Shown: one piece after another, positions 1 through 10,926 of the stretch | Position numbering within the stretch: position 1 is the stretch's first letter | Layout: each line of letters begins with the position of its first letter | Assembly (NCBI GenBank): GCA_007922225.1 | Contig: ML680098.1 | Coordinates: 186,001 to 250,000 of the forward strand | Direction: 5' to 3' | DNA: 64,000 nt | Origin: Emydura subglobosa | Taxonomy: Eukaryota; Chordata; Testudines; Chelidae | Notes under the pieces: model-generated | Told to the model about the DNA's origin: nothing | The model's input: only the letters and a program-made list of their open reading frames with translations | The model's database searches: none | Made by a program: the position numbers and the translations under genes

Positions 1-19
1 GAAAGAAGGAAAATTAACC

Positions 20-23
<4 letters not shown>

Positions 24-60
<37 letters not shown>
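24..60. repeat. Poly(T) homopolymer tract, 37 bases
   Basis: An uninterrupted run of T follows 'aac' at the left edge and is followed by an AT-rich stretch. It could be a simple-repeat expansion or the poly(A) tail of a minus-strand retrocopy whose body lies downstream, but the next 300 bases show no recognisable retroelement or gene, so simple repeat is the safer call. Confidence 0.9.
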
Positions 61-66
<6 letters not shown>

Positions 67-1302
67 AAAAAAGATCCTGCGTTTTGGGAAGAAGGCCAGA
101 TTTATTTTATCCCACATGGTTTGCTCATTCCTACTCATTAAGATTGATTTACAGTAGTGTTGGAGAGTTGCAGAGTAAAACTAAAATAAAAAACTATCCA
201 TGAAGTGTAAAGGGGGAAGGAGTCATATCATCCATAAAAATACCTAACCAATTCAGTTTTAGAAAGTACTACACCAAACCCGTTTCAGGCATTTTTGCAA
301 GAGATTGTTTCTTCTATCAATATCTAAATAAAATATTTAAAGAGGAAAATATTTTAAAACAAAACTTTCCTACCACAGCAGCAAAAAATGTAAAAGTGAC
401 TACTGTAGGCAGAACTCCCATACGATGAATTACCATTGATCTTGGTTTAAACCACAATTGATCATATATTAATAGACTAAATCTAAACTCTTCCATCCTG
501 CTTCATCCTTTAATGAGCTCAAACATCTCTCTGGATGCAGCCAGCACACTCTTGCAAACATAGTGTAAGAGACTGTAGTGCTTATTCTTCAGTGTTTAAA
601 ATAAAGTAATAGTTTCACTTGGAAAGCTTACACATAGTTTTAAAGTTTAACACATTTCTGTGGTCACTTTGTGTGGCTCTCAAAAATCTATGATGTAGAT
701 TCAGAAAAGCAGCCAACCTGTGTGATTTAAATAGCAATTGATCATTAAAAGCACTTATTGATATTTCACAAGGTCAGCTAGTTAACAATTAATACCTACA
801 AATGGTAGCTTATTACAAAGTTCGTAAATGTTAATAATTGGAAGCTAATAAGCTTTTGGAACTGGATGTATTTCTTTAGATTTAATAAAATATTTGATTT
901 TTTATTTTAACACTAACTAACAATTGCAGGTGATACTATGCACAAATTTAAGGTGTTATCACAGCTACTGAATATCAATGAAATTGATGATCAGTGTATT
1001 CAGTTAATATACAGCCACTGCAATTAGCTGCTTGTTTGCTGTTCCTCCCAAGCATACATCCCATTTCTAACACTAGGAGATGATGGGAAACGCCTCTGCT
1101 CTAAGTTGGCAAATCTCCACTGGACCTGTGGTGATTTACAGCAGCTGAGTGTGGGGCCCACCATTCCAAGGGGGTTAGTAAGGAATATTTTGTCTGTTCA
1201 ATATCAACTAATTATTAAAATATATTGGTGTTTAACAGTTATGTATCCAGTCTCTCACATAGTTATTGATAAACCTCAGCAAAAATGTTCATACTAAGAA
1301 CC
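61..1302. other. Unique AT-rich DNA, no gene seen
   Basis: The stretch is AT-rich with many short palindromic AT motifs. The only open frame of note (1106-1297, plus, 63 codons) has no recognisable domain and no splice context. I see no SINE, LINE or terminal inverted repeat. Confidence 0.6.
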
Positions 1303-1376
1303 AGGGTGAAACCTCAGACTCACTAAGGGCAATGGCAAAACTTTCACTGACTTCAACGAGGTCAGAATTTCACTCC
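1303..1376. mobile_element. Short palindromic MITE, 'ttcaatgg' type
   Basis: The left end 'agggtgaaacctcaga' is mirrored by the right end, whose reverse complement begins 'ggagtgaaattctgacctcg'. The centre carries 'cactgacttcaacgag', a degenerate form of the 'tgacttcaatgg' core seen in many small elements of this window. It is about 74 bp and non-coding. No target-site duplication can be recognised with certainty. Confidence 0.5.
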
Positions 1377-2229
1377 ATATCTTGAGACCATACAAGAGAT
1401 GGAATTAAAGGGAGTTTGAGAGCTGTGTGTAAATATCCATGGCAGGATATGACTTCATACCATTAACGTGAATTAAATGGATGATTTATAGGTGATGTGT
1501 TTCAGGGGGGAAAATTGGGGGTATGCCCTTTGCATTTGCTTTTTGTTTTAATTTCTGCTTGTTTTTTAACATTAGAAACTCAGGTTTTTTCTATCCTAGT
1601 AGGCTCTCTGGGGATAGGTGAACTATAGTATTATGACACCAACAGACAAAAGACTGCAATAAGAGGAGAAGGGCTGATTAGTCAGTTTAACATACTTTGT
1701 TTTGTGTTGGATTTGGTTCACATCTTTTTAACTTCAGGGCCCAGCGAACAGTTGGAGGAAATGCTACTTGGCAAAAGATGCAAAAACCCATCATTGCAAT
1801 TAAGGTGAGAGAATTCACATTATGAATCTCTGAGACTTTGCAGCCCCAAAGAAATCCTTCCGGTAATAATAGGAAAGACCAGACTCAACATGCTGATCTT
1901 TCAAAGGTAAAAAAACCAAGCAGGATAAAAAGGGGGGAGGGGGAGGGAACCCTTCAGGCTATGTGTGTTTTTTTAAAAACACTTCATAAGACAGGAACCC
2001 AAGCAACGATGTCCCAATTATTCCTCTTTTAAAGGTCACATTTAAAGCCAGAAGTATCTAATCCATTGAATATTAAGAAGCTACAATATTTGAAGTTATG
2101 CAAAACTTCCATTGAATGTTCAGCCGTCAGGTACATCTCTTTCCTAGGACAATAATGGGGTTATTATTCTGAATGTGAATTCCAATGCTCATCAGATATG
2201 TTTGAGTGAACAATTTAGGATACTTTATT
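1377..2229. other. Unique DNA, no gene seen
   Basis: Ordinary AT-rich sequence with a G-rich patch near 1930-1950. A 64-codon open frame at 1838-2032 is low-complexity and lysine-rich and has no recognisable homology. Confidence 0.55.
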
Positions 2230-2440
2230 ATATAATAGCTGACACTTACCTAGGACTATATATTTACAAAGCCCTAGGATAAAAATATTAATTAATCAAG
2301 CTTCAAAGCATCCCTTAAATGTTAGCCTTATTGTCGAGAAGCAACCTCTGAGACAGAGGTTTAGTCTAGTCGGGATAAGAAACCAGTTCCTGGTTCCCAG
2401 CATTTTGCTTAGACCATTATGCTACAGTTCTCTGGTATAA
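2230..2440 (-). repeat. Probable degenerate MIR-type SINE, minus strand
   Basis: Read on the minus strand, the segment starts 'gtagcataatggtctaagc', like the tRNA-related head of MIR SINEs. It continues through 'aacctctgtctcag', reminiscent of the CORE region. The rest is strongly diverged, so the left limit is approximate. Confidence 0.42.
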
Positions 2441-3286
2441 AGTGTTACTTTATTTTTCTAAGATGCTCGGTAGCTAAGTGTCAGTTATTTCAGATTACTG
2501 TTAGGAAATCTCACTCATAAATATGGTTCTGTGCTGTGAGAAGCTTTCAGACAACTACTGTTGCACTGTTATGCACAATATCTCTCTCAATAGTTGGTTT
2601 TTCACTGGTTATTTAGTGACAGCTAAATACCAGGCTTTTGTTTCCTGAAAAATAAAAAATTAGTATGTGAAATGCACATAATTGGTTACCATTTTCATTT
2701 TGACTGTGCAATGTACATTCCAAAAGGAAGCCCCATCTTGAGTTAATATTTAGATTTACGTCTAATAGAAAAGGTGAGAATGGAAACATACAAGAAAATA
2801 CTGCTAGAAAGTAGGAGCTGTACTTTACAAACAACTTTTCATTCAATACCCTTCTGTAGGAAAGCCTGGCACCGCCACAAACACATCACTAATGATTCCC
2901 ATCTGTGATCTAATCTGCAATAACAAGATGACTGATATCATTATGCAATGTAATTTTCTATCAAATGCTTTGAATGGGTTTGATTTCAAAGTCTAAGCAA
3001 GGCATATGGTTTTTCACAGCACTGGCCCACAAAAAAATGAATCTGTCATATCTCGCTGTGGGAAAAATATTCTTGTGAAGCAAAACCAGGTTAAAAAAAC
3101 CTAGCTGCCATATCCCCCATGGTTTGCCAGCAGAGTCTGTTGAATTAAGCATTGTGAATAATTTATCAGATGAACTTTTTCTTAATAGTAATCTATTTCC
3201 AAATAGTTTCATTATTCAACCGACTTTGATTGAGTAGTACTTGGCAACTAAATTATACAACAACCTCCCCCCAATCAATTGTTAAG
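2441..3286. other. Unique DNA, no gene seen
   Basis: Two minus-strand open frames (2613-2846 and 2961-3212, about 80 codons each) have irregular composition and no recognised domains. No repeat signature is evident. Confidence 0.5.
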
Positions 3287-3288
3287 TA

Positions 3289-3697
3289 CAATAGAACTTC
3301 AGAATTACGAACATCAGAATTACAAGCTGACCAGTCAGTCAACCACTCATCTCATGTGGAACCAGAAGTACACAATCAGGCAGCAGCAGAATTTTTTTTA
3401 AAAAAAAGCAAATACAGTACTGTGTTAAATTTAAACCACAAAAAAAAAAAAAAAAAAAAAAAAAAGGGAAGGTTAAAATAAAAAAAAAGATTGGACAACG
3501 TAAGGAAAATGTTTCCTTGCTTGTTTCATTTAAATTAAGATGGTTAAAAGCAGCATTTTTCTTCTGTGTGGTAAAGTTTCAAAGCTGCATTAAGTCAGTG
3601 TTCAGCTACAAACTTTTGAAAGAACAACCAGAACATTTTGTTCAGAGTTATAAACAATTTCCATTCCTGAGGTGTTCATAACTCTGAGGTTCTAGTG
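3289..3697. mobile_element. Tigger/mariner-like non-autonomous DNA transposon
   Basis: The 409-bp element has terminal inverted repeats: the left end reads 'caatagaacttcagaattac', and the reverse complement of the right end reads 'cactagaacctcagagttat'. Tigger-type pogo/mariner elements commonly begin CAGTAGAACCTC. A TA dinucleotide stands directly outside each end (3287-3288 and 3698-3699), the target duplication expected for Tc1/mariner. The interior holds a 26-base poly(A) run (3440-3465) and no transposase frame. The 83-codon open frame at 3230-3481 only crosses this low-complexity DNA. Confidence 0.82.
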
Positions 3698-3699
3698 TA

Positions 3700-4651
3700 A
3701 TTTGTTTGCAAAAATTTTTTTCATTATTCAATGGGTTCTATTTGCAAGTGACTGCTTTTGGTCAGCATTTTCTTGCTAATGCAAAGATACAAATAATGCA
3801 TTGCACAGACGTGTATGAGGGGGATACCGCATGGTAAAAGGTCCAGTTTAGCTTGCTTTGGCACTTGGATCTCATCAGAATCAGTTTGCATGATCAGTAG
3901 CATTTGCTTGGATATGCAATAAGAGACAGTTGCAGTATCATCACACAAACCTCTGCCAAAGAAGTTTAAAGGAAATATTCTGCATACAGCAGATGACACA
4001 ACGGCCCATCATCAGGGATCCTGGATGAAGAGGTGTCATAGACATCCTTAAAATGAATGGGTGCGATAAAGCATTACCTGTTGTACTCAACAGTAGGAGC
4101 AACTGAGACTTTTGCAGTGCAAAAGAGCTGGACCCAAAGGACAGGTCTAGGGTGCCCAGAAAACAAAGGTGAAAAATCAGAATGGGAGGGGGAGAAAGAA
4201 TGAAGGACAAAATTATCTTCCCAGGTTTATACAGAAGAACTCAAATACAACAGTGTGCTCATCCAATTTTGTATGGTTCTTTCCTATCATCAGGAAGAGA
4301 GAACAGGGGTCTGTTGGAGCAGAGTCCTCCCAATGGATTTGAACGAAATAATTTGTTTGCTGCTTAACAGTGAGATCTGTGTTGTTTTGTGTGGTGAAAA
4401 AAATGGTGGTGGGGGGGGGTATACTTGGAGGCAAAGGCATGAAAATAGGGAAGAGGAGAGAGGGTGAAATGAGGTGAAAAAATAGGAGAAGGAAAAATAC
4501 AGATCCATCATTGACCAAGGCCATCAACTTAGTGTAACAGTTTGAAAAGTAGCATGAGACAGAGTGAGCCTTCTCATTCACCAGAAATAAGTATAAATAC
4601 TGTCCAGGCTTTTAAGCTTATCTTTCAATTAAGATATTTAAAATGAACTTC
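3700..4651. other. Unique DNA with purine-rich patches, no gene seen
   Basis: Several overlapping frames on both strands (3724-4581) stay open because one strand is purine-rich around 4390-4500. They encode low-complexity Phe/Ser/Pro-rich or Gly/Glu-rich peptides. Their mutual overlap and the lack of known motifs argue against coding. Confidence 0.55.
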
Positions 4652-4659
4652 CAATAGAG

Positions 4660-4811
4660 CAATGGTTCTCCACCTGTGCCCCAATCAGCACACATCTGTG
4701 ACCCATGTGACATCCTCAGGGCCATACAGGAAGTATAGTATGGATGCAGCCCACATAACACACAGAAAGCGGATATGTGTCCCACAATGGTACCTATGTT
4801 GAGAACCACTG
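4660..4811. mobile_element. hAT MITE with 8-bp target-site duplication
   Basis: The left terminus is 'caatggttctccacctgtg' and the reverse complement of the right terminus is 'cagtggttctcaacatagg'. These match the CAGTGGTTCTCAA ends typical of Charlie-group hAT elements. Flanks are 'caatagag' (4652-4659) and 'cagtagaa' (4812-4819), an 8-bp duplication with two mismatches, as hAT transposases produce. At 152 bp it cannot encode a transposase. The open frames across it have no recognised product. Confidence 0.82.
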
Positions 4812-4819
4812 CAGTAGAA

Positions 4820-5517
4820 GCAGACTATTTCACGTATTTGCCTGCCACATACCACAGATCTGAATAAACAAATTGATTGTGTTTGATATCCTGTGACATG
4901 CCTATTTCCTAGATTAACATCAAATTCATCTCTGCTAAGCGGCAATTCAAAACTCAATCAATCAATCAATAACAAACCCTTTTATTATTTCTACTAGCCT
5001 CCCTGTCTTATACTATTCCTGTTTTTTTTTTTTTTTCTCTTGAAGAATCTTTGACTGGATAAACAACTGCCAGGAGCTGCAGAGGCCAAAAGAGTGATTA
5101 TATCCCTCAGGGTTTCACAGCCTCTCCCAAAACCCTATTAAATAACTAGTTAGCACCTTTAAACAATATATGATCCGTTCCCATCTCTGCTGAGGCAATG
5201 GTCTTTTTGTCAAGAAGAAAAGACCTATCAAACAAAAATACAGAAGATATGAGAGAGTAGAGGGGCTACTTAGTGATCTCTGTGAGACATGAGAAACATA
5301 GCAGTGTTTAACCAAGTATGAAATATTGTCACAAGACAGATGAGCAGCCCTTTTGTAAGCCTTTCTGATCTCAGACAAGGGCATTTTATTTTGTACACAT
5401 AAAGACCAGTTCAGCAATCTAATAAATCTGTAAAGCAATAGTGTCAGAAACACAGCCCATAGGGCAGATCTGGTCCACTTACTGTATTCATGTGACCCAC
5501 AGAATCTCAGCTTTCTT
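4820..5517. other. Unique DNA with short simple repeats, no gene seen
   Basis: Contains a (TCAA)n-like patch near 4957-4970 and a 15-base T run (5022-5036). A 112-codon minus-strand frame (5115-5453) has no recognisable domain. A phrase near 5455-5480 faintly resembles the interior of hAT elements but is too short to call. Confidence 0.5.
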
Positions 5518-5520
5518 TTA

Positions 5521-5631
5521 GGGCTCGTCTACACATGGAAATTTACCCATACAATTACACCACTATAGTTATACTGATATAACTCCCCAAGCGGATCCTC
5601 TTATTCCAGAGTAAAATGAAGTTTTGAGCCC
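5521..5631. mobile_element. MITE of the 'gtctacac' type
   Basis: Starts 'gggctcgtctacacatgg' and ends 'ttttgagccc', so the outermost 'gggctc' is inverted at the far end. Flanking triplets are TTA (5518-5520) and TCA (5632-5634), compatible with a diverged 3-bp TWA target duplication of PIF/Harbinger elements. The interior contains a small palindrome around 'tatagttatactgatata'. Non-coding. Confidence 0.6.
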
Positions 5632-5656
5632 TCATTGTGAAGATAAACTTGCAGTA

Positions 5657-5752
5657 GGGTGACAAGATAGCAAGTGTGAAAAATTGGGATGGGGGGTAAT
5701 AAGCACCTATATAAGACAAAGTCCTGAATATCAGGACTGTCCCTATAAAATT
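5657..5752. mobile_element. Truncated TA-flanked MITE (same family as 14564-14679)
   Basis: Begins after a TA dinucleotide with 'gggtgacaagatagcaagtg' and runs through 'cctatataagacaaagtcc' to 'gtccctataaaa'. The better copy at 14564-14679 ends in 'ctggtcaccc', the inverse of this left end. That right terminus is missing here, so this copy is cut, apparently where the CR1 fragment begins. Confidence 0.7.
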
Positions 5753-5765
5753 AGAGCCTAGCCTT

Positions 5766-6420
5766 TCGAAAAACATCCAGTCTTGATTTTAAAATTGCCA
5801 CTTTTGGAGACTCACCATGACTCTTGGTAAGTTTCTAGTGATTAATCAACTGTACTGTTAAAAACTTGAACCCTATTTCCAATCAAATTTTCTAGCTTCA
5901 ACTTCCAACCATTGGATCTAGTTGTGTCTTTGCTGAAGTAGCAACTTTCTGAAGAGCCTTCTATCATCAAATTTCTGTTCTTATGGATTGATCAAGTCAC
6001 CTCTCAACCATCTTTTTGTTAAGCTAAATAGGTAACTACAAGGCATGTTTTCCATTCCTTTAAGCATTCTTGTGGCTCTTTTCTGAACCTCCAAACCTTC
6101 TCCAATTTATCAACATCCTTCTTGATTTGTATACACCAGAAATGGACACAGCAGTCACCCCTGTGAGAAATACAGTGGTAATGCAAGCTTGTTACTCCTA
6201 CTTGAGATTCCTCTGTTTATATACCTAAGGATTGCATTAGCCTTTTTGGCCACAGTGTCACACTGCAAGCTCAAGTTCAGCTGATTATCCATCGTGACCT
6301 CCAAGCCTTTTTTCAGAGTCACTGCTTCCTAGGATAGTATCTACCATCCTGCAGGTAAGGGCTACATTCCCTGTTCCTGGAGGTATGACTTTACATTTGG
6401 TCATATTGAAAACACATTGA
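5766..6420 (-). mobile_element. CR1 LINE fragment, 3' part, minus strand
   Basis: On the plus strand this reads as the antisense of a CR1 tail, with recognisable phrases 'ctctccaatttatcaacatc'-type sequence (6098-6120), 'ggacacagcagtc' (6143), 'gcattagcctttttggccac' (6233-6252) and 'tcagctgattatcca' (6275). Read on the minus strand, these correspond to the C-terminal end of the CR1 ORF2 reverse transcriptase protein, now broken by stops and frameshifts, followed by 3' untranslated sequence. The 5' part is missing, as usual for CR1 through incomplete reverse transcription. CR1 is the main LINE of birds, crocodilians and turtles. Confidence 0.88.
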
Positions 6421-6689
6421 AACTCACCTTACCAGCTGAAAATGGAAAAAGGCATGCTCTTGGCTGTGGCTACTCCCATACCACACTGCACCTTTGGGCC
6501 CAGGCAGAGCTGCAAACTGATGACTTGTGTTACCATAGCTGCCATGCCCTCTCGAAAAGGGGGAGCCTGAAAATTCTTTTAGTTGCTTCCCTCAGCCTTC
6601 CAATATTACTTCCATCTTATTAACCTTGTGCTTTAGCCAGCCAACTTTCATTCAGACCCCAATCCACTCCACCATGCTGGCAGAGCTAG

Positions 6690-6905
6690 ACAAAAGTGAG
6701 ACATAGAGCTGGGTGGCTTCAGCACAACCTGAAGACAACACAACCCTCTTTCTTTTCATTAATCCTCCCAGCAGCTACATACATGCAGAACTGAACATGA
6801 GACAGGAGTGGAAGCTTATGGTATCCCACATGAAAGGAAATCCTGGGCATAAGAGATATAATTTGTGGATCTTCTGGATCTTTCTACCTAAAAGAGGAGT
6901 AATGT
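6690..6905. repeat. Possible ancient interspersed repeat, unclassified
   Basis: Phrases such as 'gagacatagagctgggtg' (6699) and 'ttatggtatcccacatgaaa' (6818) resemble an old dispersed amniote repeat I remember but cannot name. The similarity is from memory and patchy. A 102-codon open frame (6713-7021) overlaps it and has no recognisable domain. Confidence 0.3.
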
Positions 6906-7460
6906 TGATCCATCTACTAGAAATATCTGTATTTGTTGCAATTTGTGATGGGATTATGCAAAAAAGTTTGGCTCCAGTGACAAAATTCGGAAAATTTCTA
7001 GTGTGTCTGAATCCAGGCTAGATTAATTCAGTCTCACCTCTAACACTAATATGGTATAATCACACAGATGTTAAGATGCCAATCTTAAGAGCAGAATCAA
7101 CAGCAGCAAATACTTCTTTGTGGACAGTAGATCTAGGTTTTCCCTAGTGTTTGACAATAGACCATTAAAGAGTAATTTATTACCAGGGAACTAGCAACTT
7201 CTTAACTCTGCTAGTGTTTTTCCATGGAAGCAGTGGTATCATTTTCTTTTTTAAACATCATTTTTAGAGTTAAAAAAGTAAATAAAAGTCCAGCGCAGCC
7301 ATTTTTAGATCAGTTCATAGGGTAAATGTTAACAAGATAAACTCGACAAAGAAATATTTCTTTTTCGTCTTCAGGCTTTTGATTCACTTAACACTTCATT
7401 AGGTACATTTGCATTTTGGCACTGTACATGGAGCCAAGATATGCAGAAAGATTTAAGATG
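6906..7460. other. Unique DNA; possible 3' flank of the minus-strand frame to its right
   Basis: AT-rich and non-repetitive. Read on the minus strand it contains 'aataaa' about 280 bases after the stop of the open frame at 7461-7705. This would be a poly(A) signal if that frame were a terminal exon. AATAAA is common by chance in AT-rich DNA. Confidence 0.35.
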
Positions 7461-7705
7461 TTAAATGGTGGGCAGAAGGTCTTGTTTTTTCAGACGGAAG
7501 CGCAAAGGGCCTGGAACAGTCTCAATCTGCCTAGGGCTTGACACCTGCATATTTCCGTTCAAAAATGTTTCAGCAGATGTTATTTGAGAAGCCAGAACAG
7601 GGTTGCACATGTAGATCTGAGCCTTAAAATCTTGCAGTGTTGCAGGAATAGGTACACAATTCAAATCAGCAAAACAAAAACATGCACAAAGTGTCTAGGA
7701 ACACG
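7461..7705 (-). other. Open frame of unknown status, possible terminal exon
   Basis: About 80 codons are open on the minus strand, ending in the peptide 'RFRLKKQDLLPTI' and a TAA. There is no ATG at a sensible start; the frame begins after a TAG near 7706, and the nominal start at 7664 is TTG. It could only be an internal or terminal exon or a pseudogene. A weak pyrimidine stretch followed by 'gcaag' lies inside it. I recognise no domain and no family. Confidence 0.15.
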
Positions 7706-7959
7706 TGCACCCTCTTAAAGCTTTGCTTCTGACTTATACAAAAGATTTATGATTCAGCTCAATTCTTTAATTTGTTTGCCTCATTGCCTGCTGTCATACG
7801 CACTTGTACTTTCATCCCAGCACATCTCTCATGTTAGGTAGAGTAGGATTGGCTCAGCACTTGGACAGAAATCTCAATTCAACTCCCAAGTGCTTTAGTA
7901 AAAATGGTGTTCCTTCTGTGGTGGCATTCTTCTCTTTGAGACAATGGTGAATTAGTGCC

Positions 7960-8145
7960 CTAGCATGTACTGTGCTGCTGAAAGTGCTCTTTCAGGTAAG
8001 ATGTAAAATTAAGCCCTTGACCTCTTGTGGTTATCAAGGTTTCCAGGATACTCTTGTAACAATAGGGCAGAAGAGAAATAGCACATACTGATATCCTGGT
8101 CACATTGCACATGATTTAATTGCATTCTGCCTACCTAGATCCCAT
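7960..8145 (+). repeat. Ancient dispersed vertebrate repeat, unclassified
   Basis: The series 'gtgctgctgaaagtgctctt', 'gatgtaaaattaagccc', 'cctcttgtggttatcaa' and 'tatcctggtcacattg' follows in order a repeat I remember from turtle and fish sequences (canonical phrases 'gagacgtaaaaccgaggtc' and 'acttgtggtcattaaag'). It is non-coding. I cannot place it reliably among SINE or LINE-tail families. Confidence 0.45.
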
Positions 8146-9785
8146 GGAGAGGGTATTTCCCACAAGTAGCTCCAATTTATCTAGTTTTTTTTCCAATTTC
8201 AGTTGATTGTTCTTATCTAAGCAATCACTCTCCAAGCCATGACAAGTCTTGTAATTTCCCACCGTTGCTAACATAACATGCATCTCCACCAGTGGCAGTA
8301 ATACTGGCATAGAAAGGACTCCAGGCAGCTGCAAGAGTTTCTAATTACCATGTTGACTAAACCTTCTCGCTGAAGGTCAAGATAATAGGGTGGTTAAAAG
8401 CTGGCCACCATCCTGAGTCCTGCGTCACTACCATTCCCAACATTCCACTACCGGTGGAGCTGCTCCAGTGTCACCAACAGTGACATTAAAATAATAATAA
8501 AAAAATTAGGAGGACAGTGATTATCTAGGCATGGCCACAGACATAGCTATACACTGTTATATGTGACTGAGATACTATGAGTTTGCAGACAACGACATCT
8601 CTGGAACAAAACCAAAGACACTTTTCCACCATAATGGATCCAGTTAATATTTTAATATTCTGTAATTAAGTTTAGTGCAGCTTGGTGATCTTTGCCATAA
8701 AATTCACTCAGGTGCATTTATTTCTACCCATCTTTTATTCATAGGATTTCTTCTTTAATTCTGTAACATTGCCAGTAAAAACTGCCTTTTTTTCCCCCTT
8801 CTTTTTTACGTAACACAAACGTGGACATTTGGGCTAGCAAAACTAGATTGCACAAACATTTGCACTAGTTAAACACTAAAGGGGCATGAACTCTGCCAAA
8901 GTAAATTCATTTAAACATTGAAATGAATATTCAAAGGAAATATTTCTTTGGTATTCATCCCCCAGCTCTGCTTGATACATACAAGATTCACTTTCCAGGA
9001 CCGCCAATCAAACACTTTTCAAGACCATCAAATTAACTTGAAACTGTTTGGGAAAGAAAAAAATTAGAGGCAGCAGCACAAAGACCTGTCACAAATGTGA
9101 AATGCCAGACAAAGCATTTCCCCTCTAATCTTATGACAGCCAGTGCATTTCTTCCTCCTCTTTCCCTTTCCCCACCCCTCAAATACTGAAGAGAATGTCA
9201 GCCCTGTTGGCTGTCAATACTTCCTTCTTGAAATTAAAATGTAAGAGTCTATTAAAAACTACCAAATGTAAAGACTGACAAAAAATTACAACAGTCAATG
9301 ACTATTTTTATCAAAGCAATCTATAAACACCCCAAAAACATTCTGTGTCATTAAAACACAAAGTATAATTAGAGAAAGAAATCATATTCTCTTTCTCAAG
9401 GCACAAGCCATGCAGCCACTCTATGGATACAGACATAATTACATTTGATGCATAATCATCATAGCTGCTTAACTAGCTGTGTGTGCCCTTCACATTGCAT
9501 GGTTGATAGATGTGGATTTACAATGTCCTTTCTAACTTGCATGCTTGGACACAGCTAAGGGAAAAGGAAAAGAGTGCAGAAAGCTACTTGTCATTGCTGC
9601 TTGATGCACTTGCATATCTTTTAGAATTATGATAAAGTGTTATGCGGAAGACACAAGAGAAATCTGCAGATAACAGAGTGATGGACAAAACACAGAAGTT
9701 CAATTTGGATAAGCAACCAAGGTTTTGTCTGTAATGCAACAATGTCTCTGAAGGTGCAGAGGTAAACTTCCAGCAGTGGAGGAAA
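8146..9785. other. Unique AT-rich DNA, candidate conserved non-coding
   Basis: No repeat or reading frame stands out across 1.6 kb. It has evenly mixed composition, few CpG and several homeodomain-like TAAT motifs (for example 'gtataattagag' near 9363 and 'acataattacatttg' near 9433). This is the texture of many vertebrate conserved non-coding elements, but conservation cannot be judged from one sequence. Confidence 0.4.
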
Positions 9786-10027
9786 GATGGTCCAGTAGCT
9801 AGGGCACTAATGTAGGATTTGGGAAACAGGGTTCAATTCTTTGATCACCACAAACTTCTTGTATGATCTTAGGCAAATCACTTAACCACTCTGTGCCACA
9901 GTTCCCCCTCTGGAAAATAGGCATAAGAGTACTTCCCTAGCTCATAGGAGTGGTGTGAGGATAAATACATTAAAGGCTGTCAGGTACTCAGTTAGCATGG
10001 TAATGGGAGCCATATTAATATCTAAGA
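9786..10027 (+). repeat. MIR/CORE-type SINE, plus strand, nearly full length
   Basis: The tRNA-related head 'gatggtccagtagctagggc' leads to a B-box-like 'gggttcaattc' (9830). The CORE follows: 'cttaggcaaatcacttaacc' then 'ctctgtgccacagttcccc'. The 3' part is 'ggtgtgaggataaatacatt' and 'ggtaatgggagccatattaa'. The order and spacing match a MIR-family SINE, with the 3' end usual in sauropsids. A tRNA-derived pol III promoter head is expected for the family but is decayed here. Confidence 0.9.
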
Positions 10028-10835
10028 AAGGTTCAAATAAAAATTGGCCTGAATGTATCTAACTGGCTCATTCCTCTTATTATCTTAAATAAATACAAAA
10101 AGAATTGAGGGGATTTGTTTATTTAATTCTCCTCTGCACTGTAGGGTGCATTTCACCAATTATGAAAAGACAGTATTCAGAATAAAAAGAACAAAATAAC
10201 AGTAGTATCAACCCTCCAAAATATCAGTATTGACAGTCTCCCACCTGCTACTCATAGTACAAATCCATCTAAAACAATATTAAAAATTCAGTATACAAGT
10301 ATAGAGTCCTGTATATCACCATCCACATATGCAGATGACCTCACCCTCCATCTGTGCACGAGATCATAGTAGATTCATACTTTGATGCAAAGGCATGAGT
10401 GTAACCAAGACTGCTACACAAATACGTATTGTAAATGTGTCTTTATTAGGGGTCCAGTACTTGGTGTCCATACTATTCCTCTATACTAGCCCCCTTTCAA
10501 TCCCACAGTCCTCATCGGAATATGTGCATCTGCTTCATTATGTATATAAATAAAAGCAGCTGGTGTATGCCAAAGGATTCCAGTCAGGGAAAAAAGAGGA
10601 AAGGATATACAATAGTTTACATTTTAGCTCTCCTATTTAAATCACATAAAAGAATATTTGGCACTTATATAGCACTTTTCAACCATAAATTTCAAATGAG
10701 GCAATTCCCTTGCCAGAACTCACTGGAAAATCCCCACTGAGAAATCTTCTAGAGTAGAAATATTTCACACCTACACACTAGACTAGGGATGAAACTTTTT
10801 CAGTATGATGAAATATACTCTTCTTCTTCTGTTCC
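10028..10835. other. Unique DNA, no gene seen
   Basis: AT-rich. A 72-codon plus-strand frame at 10522-10740 has no recognisable motif. Confidence 0.5.
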
Positions 10836-10926
10836 AGTTCAGCAAAGCACTTAAGCACATGCTCGAGTCCCATTGGCTTCAATAGATTTACACACATACT
10901 TAAATACTTTGCTGAATCAGGGCCCT
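10836..10926. mobile_element. Palindromic MITE, 'gattcagcaaagcac' type
   Basis: The left arm is 'agttcagcaaagcacttaag' and the reverse complement of the right arm is 'gattcagcaaagtatttaag'. The middle carries 'cccattggcttcaatag'. The two arms could form a hairpin of about 30 bp. A related copy lies at 54700-54830. Confidence 0.65.

Noticed and set aside
3230..3481. 83-codon frame
   Set aside because: It runs through the Tigger-like MITE and its poly(A) tract; the C-terminus is a run of lysines.
4213..4581. 122-codon minus-strand frame
   Set aside because: Low-complexity Phe/Pro/Ser peptide over a purine-rich patch, overlapped by frames in several other phases.
5766..6420. Intact CR1 reverse transcriptase
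   Set aside because: Only the C-terminal end and 3' untranslated part remain, with multiple stops and frameshifts.
9786..9840. tRNA gene
   Set aside because: The B-box-like 'gggttcaattc' belongs to the tRNA-derived head of a MIR SINE; no cloverleaf can be formed.
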